Assembly (NCBI GenBank): GCA_012729095.1
Contig: JAAYDU010000024.1
Span: forward strand, 1-37,872
DNA: 37,872 bases
Direction: 5' to 3'
Source: Methanobacteriota archaeon
GTDB lineage: Archaea; Thermoplasmatota; Thermoplasmata; Methanomassiliicoccales; UBA472
The translations under genes and the position numbers were made by a program. The notes under the pieces were generated by a model that searched no databases, had not been told where the DNA came from, and worked only from the letters and a program-made list of their open reading frames with translations. Below, piece after piece: positions 21,963-29,650 of the stretch. Each line of letters opens with the position of its first letter. Within the stretch, counting starts at the first letter, position 1.

Positions 21963-23205
21963 AGGAAACCTCCCTGCCCCGGCGCTCGGACATCGTTTGG
22001 CCGTCCCTCAGAACCAGGTTTCCCCTGAGGAACACCGCTTGCGGGAACAATGCCTCCCTCCCCTCGAAGGGCGTCCACCCGCACTTGCTGTGCAGGTCCC
22101 TTCCCTTAACAACGGTCGTCTGCCGGGGGTCCACCACCAAGAGGTCGGCGTCCAGGCCTTCGGCGATATCGCCCTTATTCAGGCCGAACGTGAGCGAGGG
22201 ATTGTGGCAGGCCGCCCTGATCAGAACATCCAGAGAGAGGAAGCCCTTTCTCACCAGCGATAGCATCATCGCGAAGCCCGTTTCCACGCCGGGAACGCCG
22301 GAGGGCGCCTCGTTGAAGTCCTTGTCCTTCTCCTCCGGAGCATGGGGGGCGTGGTCGGTCGCAAGCATCGGAACCTGGCCACGGCAGAAGGCCTGGAACA
22401 GCGACTCCCGGTCCGCCCGGCGACGGAGCGGGGGGTTCACTTTACCCCAGGGCCCCAATCCCATACTGGAGTCCAGCAGCATGTGGTGCGGCGTGGCCTC
22501 GAAGGTCATGCCGCTACCGGCGAGCAGTGGGAGCGCCTCCTTGCAGCTGACGTGACATATGTTCATTCGGGCCCTGCCGCTGTAAGATGCCAGCCTCTGT
22601 ATGGCCGACAGCTCGGCCTCCCTGGGCCGGCACTCCTCGTGCTCCCGAAGCGATCTCTCCTCCCTGCGCAGGAGCATGGAGCCCTCCTCGGCATGCACGC
22701 TCACCGGACGCCGGCTCCTTCCAACGGCGTCCAATGCCCTGGCGAGGACGGCGTCCTCGTCCAGAAGGACGCTCTGGGTGGAAGATCCCAGGAATATCTT
22801 GTATGACACGCACGGTCCCAGCGAGGGGACGTCCGTGCCCGGGGCGATGCCGGCGATGATGCCGTAGTCCACCCAGGAGCGCCCGGCCACCGACTCCCTC
22901 TTTTCCTTGAGGGAGGAAAGGTCGATCACCGGCGGCACGGTGTTAGGCATGTCGAGTACGCAGGTCACCCCTCCGTGCAGCGCTGACAAAGAGCCGGAGG
23001 AGAAGTCCTCCTTGTGCGTCATGCCCGGGTCCCGGAAATGAACGTGGGGGTCCACCGCCCCTGGAAGCACCAGCCGCTCACCGAAGTCGAAGTGCTGGTC
23101 GCCTTTCAGCACCTTTCTCACGCTAACGATGCGACCATCCTCCATCCCCACGCAGGCCTTCTGCAGCCTCCCCTGGAAGAACAGCTTCCCCTCAACTACG
23201 TCCAT
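21955..23205 (-). CDS. pyrC: Dihydroorotase
   Basis: Cyclises carbamoyl-aspartate to dihydroorotate in pyrimidine synthesis. A 416-residue amidohydrolase with metal ligands in DPHVHFRDPG (His54, His56), MTHKEDF downstream, ICHVS and ATDHAPH. Order and length fit type I dihydroorotase; an allantoinase or hydantoinase is less likely given the FRDPG motif. Start: ATG 23205, immediately after the AMMECR1 stop (TGATCGCATG); the open frame begins earlier at a GTG (23226) overlapping AMMECR1. Middle gene of a three-gene operon. Confidence 0.92.
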   Translation of the reverse strand: MDVVEGKLFFQGRLQKACVGMEDGRIVSVRKVLKGDQHFDFGERLVLPGAVDPHVHFRDPGMTHKEDFSSGSLSALHGGVTCVLDMPNTVPPVIDLSSLKEKRESVAGRSWVDYGIIAGIAPGTDVPSLGPCVSYKIFLGSSTQSVLLDEDAVLARALDAVGRSRRPVSVHAEEGSMLLRREERSLREHEECRPREAELSAIQRLASYSGRARMNICHVSCKEALPLLAGSGMTFEATPHHMLLDSSMGLGPWGKVNPPLRRRADRESLFQAFCRGQVPMLATDHAPHAPEEKDKDFNEAPSGVPGVETGFAMMLSLVRKGFLSLDVLIRAACHNPSLTFGLNKGDIAEGLDADLLVVDPRQTTVVKGRDLHSKCGWTPFEGREALFPQAVFLRGNLVLRDGQTMSERRGREVSYA

Positions 23206-23209
23206 GCGA

Positions 23210-23803
23210 TCATTGGGTACGTCCACGGAGTATTTGACCGTATGGCGACCCCTCGTGGAATATCTCCGCTTGGAAGGTGAATATCCTGGTTTGCCGGTCC
23301 AGCCACATGTCCGGAGCCAGGCCGGCCTTCATGCACGCCTGCTCCAGAAAGGTGTTGGCATCCCAACCCCATTCCACCGGCACCTGCGGCAGAAGCAGGC
23401 CCCTGAACATTCCCCGCTCCATGATGAGCCCGTCCCTGCCTATGACGATGGATCGCGGAACGTCCTTGCGGCCGTCGACCTTGAGCTCCACCGGAGGCGT
23501 CAGAACGCTCACCTCCACCACCACCTGGTCCAGCTCCTCGGGTCGCAGCGGCGGGAAACGGGGATCGTGGCAGGCCCCCTGCGCCGCCCTGAGTATCGCC
23601 TCCGCCAGGGGGAACACCGGTTCCGGATAACCTATGCAGCCCCTCAGCTCCTCCTTGGGGAATGTCTTCAAGGTGACGAAGGCGCCGCTCTTCTCCCGGA
23701 AGCTGTCCGGAACGTCGAAACGGTCGATGTTGAGATCCCTGGTCTCCGCGTCGATCGCCCTGCGGGCCATCTTTACTGCCATGGCTCCTTCCTGTTCCTT
23801 CAT
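23210..23803 (-). CDS. AMMECR1-domain protein
   Basis: 197 residues, whole length occupied by the AMMECR1 domain shared by archaea and eukaryotes. The invariant LRGCIG motif is at residues 53-58, preceded by the KSGAFVTLK strand and followed by HDPRFPPL and the VEVSVLTPP segment. Its biochemical role is still unclear; the conserved cysteine and groove suggest catalysis or RNA/nucleotide-linked chemistry. TATA: minus-strand agttttaatag, about 23840-23850. First gene of the operon with pyrC. In several archaea it neighbours MEMO-like or radical-SAM genes, not seen here. Confidence 0.92.
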   Translation of the reverse strand: MKEQEGAMAVKMARRAIDAETRDLNIDRFDVPDSFREKSGAFVTLKTFPKEELRGCIGYPEPVFPLAEAILRAAQGACHDPRFPPLRPEELDQVVVEVSVLTPPVELKVDGRKDVPRSIVIGRDGLIMERGMFRGLLLPQVPVEWGWDANTFLEQACMKAGLAPDMWLDRQTRIFTFQAEIFHEGSPYGQILRGRTQ

Positions 23804-23875
23804 GCCCGACCCATGTCGATGTTGTCCTATGTCCTATTAAAACTGTGGATGGATTTTCTGAACCTCTATTGAAAT

Positions 23876-23911
23876 CGTGAGAACTTACGGCAGAGATATC
23901 TAGTTCTCACG
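23876..23911 (+). promoter_or_regulatory. 10-base inverted repeat upstream of CBS/zinc-ribbon gene
   Basis: CGTGAGAACT (23876-23885) and AGTTCTCACG (23902-23911) are perfect complements 16 bases apart (26 bases centre to centre), ending 14 bases before the ATG at 23926. The spacing suits a dimeric regulator on DNA, or a hairpin in the leader. It also lies on the upstream side of the AMMECR1 operon promoter. Confidence 0.5.
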
Positions 23912-23925
23912 AGTATGTTGATAGC

Positions 23926-24483
23926 ATGCAGGCCAAGGAGGCAAGGGAGATACTGGTCCGGGAGGTGATGTCCAGCCGCCCCCGCACGGGGAGCCCGGAC
24001 ATGACCGTTAAGGAAGCAGCCGCCCTGATGCTCCGGGAGGGCGTGGGCAGCCTGATCGTGTTGGAAGAGGGCGAGCCGGTCGGCATTCTGACCGAGCGGG
24101 ACATCCTCTACAAGGTGGTGGCGGTCGGCAAGACCCCTTCCAAGACCAAGGTGGAGAAGGTAATGTCCTCCCCGGTGATCACCATAACCCCGGGGTCGAA
24201 CGTGTCCATCGCCGCCAAGCGGATGTCCGATCTGCACCTGAGGCGACTGCCGGTGGTGGAAGATGACAAGCTTGTCGGAATGCTCACGGAAAAGGACATT
24301 CTCAAACTTTCGCCGTCGCTCATCGAGCTGACCAGGGAATGGGGGAAGATAAGCTCCTTGCCAGGCGCCCGCACCAACGGGTCAGGAAGCCAGGCTGGCT
24401 ATTGCGAGAGCTGCGAATCCTACTCCATAGACCTGAGATTGGAGAACGGTTCCCTGCTGTGCCCGGACTGCCGCGAGGAGTGA
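23926..24483 (+). CDS. Tandem CBS-domain protein with C-terminal zinc ribbon
   Basis: 185 residues. Two CBS motifs (about 8-66 and 74-130; signatures GILTERDIL and GMLTEKDIL) form a Bateman module that normally senses adenine nucleotides or S-adenosylmethionine. A linker leads to a zinc ribbon, C160-x2-C163 and C179-x2-C182. Similar CBS-plus-zinc-ribbon proteins are common and uncharacterised in archaea. It is divergent from AMMECR1/pyrC and preceded by a perfect 10-base inverted repeat. It ends one base before the convergent small gene 24485-24793. Confidence 0.88.
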   Translation: MQAKEAREILVREVMSSRPRTGSPDMTVKEAAALMLREGVGSLIVLEEGEPVGILTERDILYKVVAVGKTPSKTKVEKVMSSPVITITPGSNVSIAAKRMSDLHLRRLPVVEDDKLVGMLTEKDILKLSPSLIELTREWGKISSLPGARTNGSGSQAGYCESCESYSIDLRLENGSLLCPDCREE

Positions 24484-24484
24484 A

Positions 24485-24793
24485 TCAGTCCAGATCGATC
24501 TTGCGCAAACGGGGGGAGGGGGCCTCCGTCTTCTTATCCATGTCCTTCAGCTGGGAGTCTACGAAAGAGCGGAACAGCAACAGCGTTTCCTTGCGGATGT
24601 TGTTGTAATGTTCCTTGACCTCGGGGGGCATGACGTTGCGGGGCATCAGGGTGTCCATAGCGGCCAGGAACTCGGTTCCCGACCTCATCAGGTGCACGAC
24701 GGTGTCCTGCGGTAGCGGCCCGCCCCTGGAGGACCGGGGTGGTCTTTCCTGCGCGTAGTCCTCGGAACCTTCCTTCTTGCTTGTCATTTGCAT
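24485..24793 (-). CDS. Small unknown protein coupled to ArsA-type ATPase
   Basis: 102 residues, charged and hydrophilic, with a probably disordered N-terminus (to about residue 30) and one helical segment (about 32-85: VVHLMRSGTEFLAAMDTLMP, then EVKEHYNNIRKETLLLFRSF). It starts three bases after the ATPase stop, with ribosome site gtgaggt. It could be a client, adaptor or regulator of the ATPase; I do not recognise the family. ATG 24787 is an alternative start. Confidence 0.65.
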   Translation of the reverse strand: MQMTSKKEGSEDYAQERPPRSSRGGPLPQDTVVHLMRSGTEFLAAMDTLMPRNVMPPEVKEHYNNIRKETLLLFRSFVDSQLKDMDKKTEAPSPRLRKIDLD

Positions 24794-24796
24794 ACC

Positions 24797-25978
24797 TCAC
24801 TTGAAACTGATGACCAAACGGCCGTCCTTGAACTCGGCCTTGTGGGCCTCCTTGTTCACCAGCGAGTAGGGGAGGGCGACAGAGCGCTTATACCAGCCGA
24901 CGGTCACAATTAAAACATCGTTCGATTTATATAACTCTACCTGGTCCTTGCTGGAAAAGGGCAATTTGAGAGATATTTGGTCGACGCCGTCCTTGCTGAA
25001 TATCTCCATGCTCTTTTCGGTGGTGTACACCTGGGAGGGGTCGGTGTCCCCGAACAGTTGCTCCGCGATGACCTCCAAAGACCTTTGACCCACCACTTCG
25101 GTCATGGACATATAGGCCTTCAGCATCTTCAGGGGCGAGAAGGACTCCTCGATCATCTGCATGTAACGGGACTGCTCCTCGTACTTGGCCTCGGGATAGT
25201 GCCCCTTGGCCTCCTCGGGCAGCAGGCGGTTTATGACCAGGCACTCCACGGTAAGGTTGTACAGAGACAGGTAGGTGTAGGCCCGCTTGGTCTCGTTTAT
25301 CACCATCTTCTCCGGGTTGACCACCAGCCTGACGGAGGTGGTCTCCGAGTCCAGCAGGATCTGCCGGACCGTCTTCAGACGGTCCTTGAGGTGATCCAGG
25401 TCGTTCAGGAAGGCGTCGGTGGGCATGGGCATGCTCATCACCTTTCCGACCGTGGCCCGGGCCAGACGCACCGTGTTCTTGAATATCCTGTACATCTTGT
25501 CGAAGTACCAGTCAGCGGTGTCTGGGAAGCTCAGCAGCCTCAGCGTCTCCGCGGTGGGGGCCGTGTCCATGACCACAACGTCGTACTCCCCGCTCTTCTG
25601 GAACTCCTCGATGTAGAACAGGGCGGACATGAGCTCCATGCCCGGCCACACGGTCATCTCCTTGGACGATATCGGATCGAGCCCTTGCGACACCATGAAG
25701 TCCGAAAGGTATTGCCCGATCTCCTTCCAGCGGGTCTCCATCTCGTGAATGACGTCCACTTCGATGGCGTCAAGGTTCTCCCCTATGTTCCTGACGTCCC
25801 CGGACAGGGGTATGTCCAAAGAATCGGCCAATGAATGAGCGGAATCGGTGCTGATGGCGATCGTCCTGTATCCCATCTTGGCGCAGCGCAGGGCGGTGGC
25901 CGCGGAGATGGATGTCTTGCCTACGCCACCCTTGCCAGTATAGATGATGACTCTCGTTCTCTCACCGGGAACATGCAA
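24797..25978 (-). CDS. ArsA/Get3-family ATPase with C-terminal HSP20-like domain
   Basis: 393 residues. Deviant Walker A GKGGVGKTS (15-23), switch I DSAHSLADSL and switch II VVVMDTAPTAET show an intact ArsA/Get3 ATPase. The zinc-binding CxxC of Get3 is absent and no arsenite cysteines are evident. About residues 305-393 form a small beta-rich domain ending DGRLVISFK, consistent with the ArsA_HSP20 domain. Likely a chaperone-type ATPase for membrane or tail-anchored clients, not arsenite export. TATA (minus-strand cattaaag, 25996-26003) is near leaderless spacing. The next gene is a 102-residue unknown. Confidence 0.88.
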   Translation of the reverse strand: MHVPGERTRVIIYTGKGGVGKTSISAATALRCAKMGYRTIAISTDSAHSLADSLDIPLSGDVRNIGENLDAIEVDVIHEMETRWKEIGQYLSDFMVSQGLDPISSKEMTVWPGMELMSALFYIEEFQKSGEYDVVVMDTAPTAETLRLLSFPDTADWYFDKMYRIFKNTVRLARATVGKVMSMPMPTDAFLNDLDHLKDRLKTVRQILLDSETTSVRLVVNPEKMVINETKRAYTYLSLYNLTVECLVINRLLPEEAKGHYPEAKYEEQSRYMQMIEESFSPLKMLKAYMSMTEVVGQRSLEVIAEQLFGDTDPSQVYTTEKSMEIFSKDGVDQISLKLPFSSKDQVELYKSNDVLIVTVGWYKRSVALPYSLVNKEAHKAEFKDGRLVISFK

Positions 25979-26052
25979 GATAAGCGGACGTACTTTAATG
26001 ATTGCATCTTCCGATGGGGTTCAAAAACAACAAGAATGTGGTGGCAAGGGAG

Positions 26053-26156
26053 TGCCGGGGAGGGGGTTCGAACCCCTGACCTTCGGATTTCCCTGGAGAG
26101 GGTCTTGTTCCTAATCCCTATGAGTCCGACGCTCCACCAGGCTGAGCCACCCCGGC
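26053..26156 (-). tRNA. tRNA-Met (CAT, probably elongator) with 30-base intron
   Basis: Acceptor GCCGGGG/CCCCGGC, discriminator A, no encoded CCA. Anticodon stem TCGGA/TCCGA. Removing 26089-26118 leaves loop CTCATAA, anticodon CAT. The flanking helix CTCA with AGGG is imperfect (relaxed bulge-helix-bulge). The G1-C72 pair and D-arm are not those of an archaeal initiator; tRNA-Ile2 with a modified C34 is the other possibility. Confidence 0.9.
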
Positions 26157-26171
26157 ATTCGGGGAAGGGGT

Positions 26172-26888
26172 TTATTCTTCGGCCTCGGCCGGAGCCTCGG
26201 TAACTTCCTCTACCGGTGCTTCGGCAGCGACCTCTGGCTCTTCAGGGACCTCGGGAGCGAAGACCGGCTGGTCCTGGGGACCTGCGCCCATCTCCAAAAC
26301 CTCCGTCTTGCGGATCTCGACCCTCTTTATGGGGACGACGACCTTGCAAACGCTGCCCAGCCTGTGCGCCATCTCGCCGTCGATGATGGCCTTGACGATC
26401 TCGGAAATGGTCTTTTCCTCGCCCATCTTAGCCATCTCAGCGTCCATCATGGTGCGGAGAGCGGTCTCCTGGGAAGACTGTATGCGCTTCTCGGTGACGC
26501 TCATGGGCTTCACGCGGATGAGGTACCCGTCCTTGGTGCGCACGTCTATTACGTGGTCGGTCTTGGTCCTCTTGCGGCGCGTGAGTCGCCTTATGTAATC
26601 ACTGGTCAGGTCCTGGCCGACGAAAACTGTGTGTACGTCGAACCCTGTGACGTCCTGAACCCTGAACTTGAGCTTGACATGCATCTTCGAGAAGTCGCCG
26701 TTTATGTCATGTACGGTTGCCTCGGTGGTCCTGCCGATGAGGTTGGTGGCATCGGCGCTGGGGGTTTCGCCCAGCTGGGCCTGGTTGAACATGCGCGGAG
26801 CGTATATCTTGTACCACTCCTTGGCTTTCCACCGGTCCTTTACCTTCCTTGAGGCGGCCTTCGAAGATGCTTTTTTATTTGCAGCCAA
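26172..26888 (-). CDS. rps3ae: Small ribosomal subunit protein eS1 (S3Ae)
   Basis: 238 residues. The conserved core is clear: KVKDRWKAKEWYKIYAP, LGETPSADATNLIGRT, KFRVQDVTGFDVHTVF-G, and RRLTRRKRTK. A C-terminal acidic tail of Glu, Ala, Pro and Val (about 205-238) is unusually long but typical of archaeal ribosomal proteins that carry low-complexity ends. Promoter: TATA acttattaatag (minus, about 26931-26942) and ribosome site ggagg before the ATG. It is followed 15 bases later on the minus strand by tRNA-Met. Confidence 0.95.
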   Translation of the reverse strand: MAANKKASSKAASRKVKDRWKAKEWYKIYAPRMFNQAQLGETPSADATNLIGRTTEATVHDINGDFSKMHVKLKFRVQDVTGFDVHTVFVGQDLTSDYIRRLTRRKRTKTDHVIDVRTKDGYLIRVKPMSVTEKRIQSSQETALRTMMDAEMAKMGEEKTISEIVKAIIDGEMAHRLGSVCKVVVPIKRVEIRKTEVLEMGAGPQDQPVFAPEVPEEPEVAAEAPVEEVTEAPAEAEE

Positions 26889-27014
26889 TTAATAGCCTCC
26901 AATCGCGAGATGAACTCGGAAACAAGTAACCCTATTAATAAGTTTTCTCATCCCCAAAGCGTTCAGCGTGTTTCTGCTGGAACGAAAAGGAAAATAAGAA
27001 CGAAAGGAAAAGGT

Positions 27015-27299
27015 TTAGTTGCGTACCAGCTCCTGCAGCACCCGCTGCAGCGATACCTTGCTGACCTGATCCGCCTGTACCTCGTGCCGCGAGAGCTTGG
27101 ACTCCAGCTCCTCGTAGCTGGAGAGATCGGCCAGGAATACCGGGACGTAGGAGGAGGTGCCAGTGACGTTCAGCACGGCTATCCTCTCCCCGGCCTTCAT
27201 CTGGTGGCCGTCCAGGGCGGCCTGATACCTGACGAAGCCTTCCAGCTCCTCAGGTATCTCCTCGGGGGTGTACACCCCCACCAGGTGCGCTTGGTACAA
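27015..27299 (-). CDS. Small unknown protein downstream of hdrB
   Basis: 94 residues at most, beginning at TTG 27299, nine bases after the hdrB stop, with gtgagg as ribosome site. GTG codons further in (27281 or 27275) are alternative starts. The sequence is alpha/beta in pattern with no cysteines or transmembrane segment: GVYTPEEIPEELEGFVRYQ, then GERIAVLNVTGTSSYVPVFL and a helical end. I recognise no family. Being third in the hdrC-hdrB operon, it may be an accessory or regulatory factor for heterodisulfide reductase (inference). Confidence 0.6.
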   Translation of the reverse strand: MYQAHLVGVYTPEEIPEELEGFVRYQAALDGHQMKAGERIAVLNVTGTSSYVPVFLADLSSYEELESKLSRHEVQADQVSKVSLQRVLQELVRN

Positions 27300-27308
27300 C
27301 CCGAAGCC

Positions 27309-28163
27309 TCACAGGGTGACCTTGATCTCATGGGCCTCGAGTCCCAGAGAGGACTCGGGCAGGCCCATGGCCAGGCCGTAGAGCTGGGCCAGGTGGATGA
27401 CCGGTATGTCGTATCCGGGCAGGTCCTTCTGACCGCGGTCGAACTGCAGGTGGCAGAACGGGCAGACATCGATGATGAACTGGGCGTTGACCGCCTTCAT
27501 GTTCTTCAGCTTGGTCTCGGTAAAGGACAGGGCGAACTTGGAGTCCCTGCTCCTGACACCGCCCCCGGCGCCGCAGCACATGTTCTTGTCGGCGTAAGGC
27601 ACGCTCTTGGAACCGGTCCACTCGACCAGCTCGTCCAGCATGCGGGGCCTCTCGGGGTCGTCCAGATGCTTTATCTTGGTGGGCCTGGAGAAGTGGCACC
27701 CGTAGTGCACGGCCACGTTGTAGGACAGGGGCTTGGTGAACTTCTGCTTCATCCTCTCGATCCCGACGTCCCTGAACAGGACCTCGGCGAAGTGGCGGAC
27801 CTTTACCTTGCCCTCGTACTTCATTCCGACCTCGGCCAGGATTTCGTTGACCTTCTTCAGGAGCTCAGGGTCCTCCTGGAGCATGTGGTTCGCCTCGAAC
27901 AGAGAGCCGTAGCAACCGTTGCATATGGTCAGTATGTCGCAGCCCTGTTTCTCGGCGATGCACAGGTTGCGGGCCGCCAACGCCAGCCAGGTGGCCTGGT
28001 CGAAGGACCTTATGACACCGGGAGCGGGGCAGCAGCCAGCGCCGGTCATCTCCTTGAGGTCGTAACCGAGACCCTTGAACAGCTCTCGGGTGGCCTTCTC
28101 GATACCGGGGTATCTCAGAGGGGCGACGCAGCCCAGGAACAGAGCGAAATTGTCAGCGGCCAT
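27309..28163 (-). CDS. hdrB: Heterodisulfide reductase subunit B
   Basis: Catalytic subunit that reduces the CoM-S-S-CoB heterodisulfide, the last step of methanogenesis. The 284-residue protein has two CCG (cysteine-rich) domains: FLGCVAP, GAGCCPAPG and CNGCYGS in the first half; VHYGCHFSRPTK, NMCCGAGGGVR and VCPFCHLQFDRG in the second. These bind the noncubane [4Fe-4S] clusters at the active site. It lacks any fused membrane or flavin domain. It sits two bases from hdrC, so translation is coupled. HdrA is not in this window. The long frame on the opposite strand is a shadow. Confidence 0.95.
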   Translation of the reverse strand: MAADNFALFLGCVAPLRYPGIEKATRELFKGLGYDLKEMTGAGCCPAPGVIRSFDQATWLALAARNLCIAEKQGCDILTICNGCYGSLFEANHMLQEDPELLKKVNEILAEVGMKYEGKVKVRHFAEVLFRDVGIERMKQKFTKPLSYNVAVHYGCHFSRPTKIKHLDDPERPRMLDELVEWTGSKSVPYADKNMCCGAGGGVRSRDSKFALSFTETKLKNMKAVNAQFIIDVCPFCHLQFDRGQKDLPGYDIPVIHLAQLYGLAMGLPESSLGLEAHEIKVTL

Positions 28164-28673
28164 TTACGCACCTCCGATAAGCTTCTCGAATCCGGTCTTG
28201 TTCATGATCTTCTGGAAGTCGGCCAGGGCGGCCGGGTCGCCAAGGGTGGTCGGCGGGTTCTCGGACAGTCCCATGCTGACACGCAGCTGCTTGAGCTTGT
28301 CGGAGGCGGGCACGGTGTGCCCGCTCTTCATCAGGGAGCGGCCAACCTTCTTGTGGTCCTCGGCCATGTAGCCCTTCTGGACAGCCATGTTCCTCATCAG
28401 GATGATGATGTCCACGATGTCAACGTCCCTGGGGCACCTCTCCACGCACGAGTAGCAGGTGGTGCACATCCACAGGTCCTCGGAGGGGAGTATGTCATCC
28501 TTCAATCCGAGCTGGGCCTTCCTGATCAACTGCCTGGTCCGGAACGCGGTGGTGCGGCCGGAGGGGCAGCTAGCAGTGCAGGTTCCGCACTGGTAGCACA
28601 GGTCCAAGGTCTTGCCGCCAGCATCGATGATGCTCTGAGCGAAGTCCGGGTCTGGTATCTTAGCGTTCGACAT
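28164..28673 (-). CDS. hdrC: Heterodisulfide reductase subunit C
   Basis: Iron-sulfur electron-transfer subunit linking HdrA and HdrB. The 169-residue protein has two [4Fe-4S] motifs: CYQCGTCTASCPSG (about 26-39) and CTTCYSCVERCPRD (about 70-83). Promoter elements are clear: TATA ttttaaat (minus strand, 28711-28718) and ribosome site agagga before the ATG. An imperfect 22-base palindrome sits about 36 bases upstream of the TATA, next to a ModE-like regulator gene that ends there. The operon continues into hdrB and a small unknown gene. Confidence 0.95.
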   Translation of the reverse strand: MSNAKIPDPDFAQSIIDAGGKTLDLCYQCGTCTASCPSGRTTAFRTRQLIRKAQLGLKDDILPSEDLWMCTTCYSCVERCPRDVDIVDIIILMRNMAVQKGYMAEDHKKVGRSLMKSGHTVPASDKLKQLRVSMGLSENPPTTLGDPAALADFQKIMNKTGFEKLIGGA

Positions 28674-28739
28674 GAAAGTCTTCCTCTTAGGGGTGGGAGC
28701 GGAGATATCCTATTTAAAATTGAATGAAAAAAGTTACGA

Positions 28740-28761
28740 GTGTTACCTAAATAGGTTACAC
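28740..28761 (-). promoter_or_regulatory. Imperfect 22-base palindrome upstream of hdrC
   Basis: GTGTTACCTAA and ATAGGTTACAC are symmetric at nine of eleven positions. The centre (28750.5) is about 36 bases before the hdrC TATA box, a position suited to an activator. The palindrome touches the stop of the upstream regulator gene. Confidence 0.45.
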
Positions 28762-29561
28762 TAAATAGAGGTGTTCGGGCGCAGGGCCCTCAGCACCGAT
28801 TCCACCCCATGCACGGGACGATACAGGCAAAGTATGGCGTAAGGGATGGAGGGTTCGTCACCTCGCGGTCTGTACCCCTTGCGCACCATCAGCCCCTCGC
28901 TGAGGAAATGACTGTACCCGCTGCGGGTCAGCGCTCCCAGCGAGGAATATGTCCTCACCACCCGGTAGGGGCTTCGCTCGGCCTCCAGAGAGAGGAAACC
29001 CAATCGTTGCGGTCCGTAGCGATAAGCGGCGTAATCCTCTCCCTTGCGCACGTGCAACAGACGGTCGCTACCCACCTCTTCCCAGCTGGCCCCTTCCAAC
29101 TCATAAGCGTAGATGGGATCGTCCAGAAGTACCAGGTCCATCAACCCGGCCTTGAACTCGGTCATGTTGTGACGGTCGTCTGAGATCGTCACGTCGGCCT
29201 CCCCCTGGGGGTCGGCAACGTTCAAGGCCTGCATCAGCAGCTCCTCGGTCAGGGGAGTGCAGGCCACCGCCAGCTGCTGGCTCTCCTTGAGCTTTCCCTG
29301 CAATGCCAATTGCTCCCTGGCTATGCTTTCTCCCAGCTCGTTGAGGACAGTACCCCGGGCCCCGCTGTCCATTATAGGAGAGCCTGCCTTGACCTCCACC
29401 TGCCTGAGATGCCTGCACAGCACCGGGGCGGATATTCCCAGGGAACGGGCGGCAGCCCTTTGGGTGCCGTTCAGGAAAAGTGCCAGGACCGCCTTGGCCT
29501 GCTTGTCGGTCAGCGCATGTCCGTTGACCTGCACGGTGAGCGAGGCTTGCACACGGGCCAT
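28761..29561 (-). CDS. ModE/LysR-like transcriptional regulator
   Basis: 266 residues. An N-terminal winged helix-turn-helix of ModE type (about 17-75: TDKQAKAVLALFLNGTQRAAARSLGIS, split in evidence as TDKQAKAVLALFL and AARSLGISAPVLCRHL) is followed by a periplasmic-binding-protein-like ligand domain (about 90-260). The arrangement resembles LysR-type or archaeal ModE-PBP regulators that respond to a small molecule or oxyanion. It sits directly upstream of hdrCB on the same strand. A palindrome overlaps its own TATA region and another lies at its end before hdrC, so autoregulation and hdr control are plausible. Stop is TAG. Confidence 0.75.
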   Translation of the reverse strand: MARVQASLTVQVNGHALTDKQAKAVLALFLNGTQRAAARSLGISAPVLCRHLRQVEVKAGSPIMDSGARGTVLNELGESIAREQLALQGKLKESQQLAVACTPLTEELLMQALNVADPQGEADVTISDDRHNMTEFKAGLMDLVLLDDPIYAYELEGASWEEVGSDRLLHVRKGEDYAAYRYGPQRLGFLSLEAERSPYRVVRTYSSLGALTRSGYSHFLSEGLMVRKGYRPRGDEPSIPYAILCLYRPVHGVESVLRALRPNTSI

Positions 29562-29578
29562 GTCACCGAATGCCCTTG

Positions 29579-29593
29579 GGATTAGATTAATCC
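29579..29593 (-). promoter_or_regulatory. Palindrome over promoter of ModE-like gene
   Basis: GGATTA (29579-29584) and TAATCC (29588-29593) flank three bases and overlap the TATA-like sequence about 26 bases before the ATG at 29561. A regulator bound here would block TBP, the usual mode of archaeal autorepression. Confidence 0.45.
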
Positions 29594-29650
29594 GCCGACC
29601 GGCGAGGTCGAGGACAAAGTTAATAACCGTCGCCCCGCTTCGGCGGGACG

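Noticed and set aside
24797-25978. Arsenite-pump ATPase function
   Set aside because: No arsenite-binding cysteines, no arsB/arsR neighbours, and a C-terminal HSP20-like domain instead.
26910-28727. A 605-codon open frame on the plus strand opposite hdrB, hdrC and the small third gene
   Set aside because: Its composition is that of an antisense frame of GC-rich genes; no motif is seen, and the minus strand holds unmistakable HdrB and HdrC.
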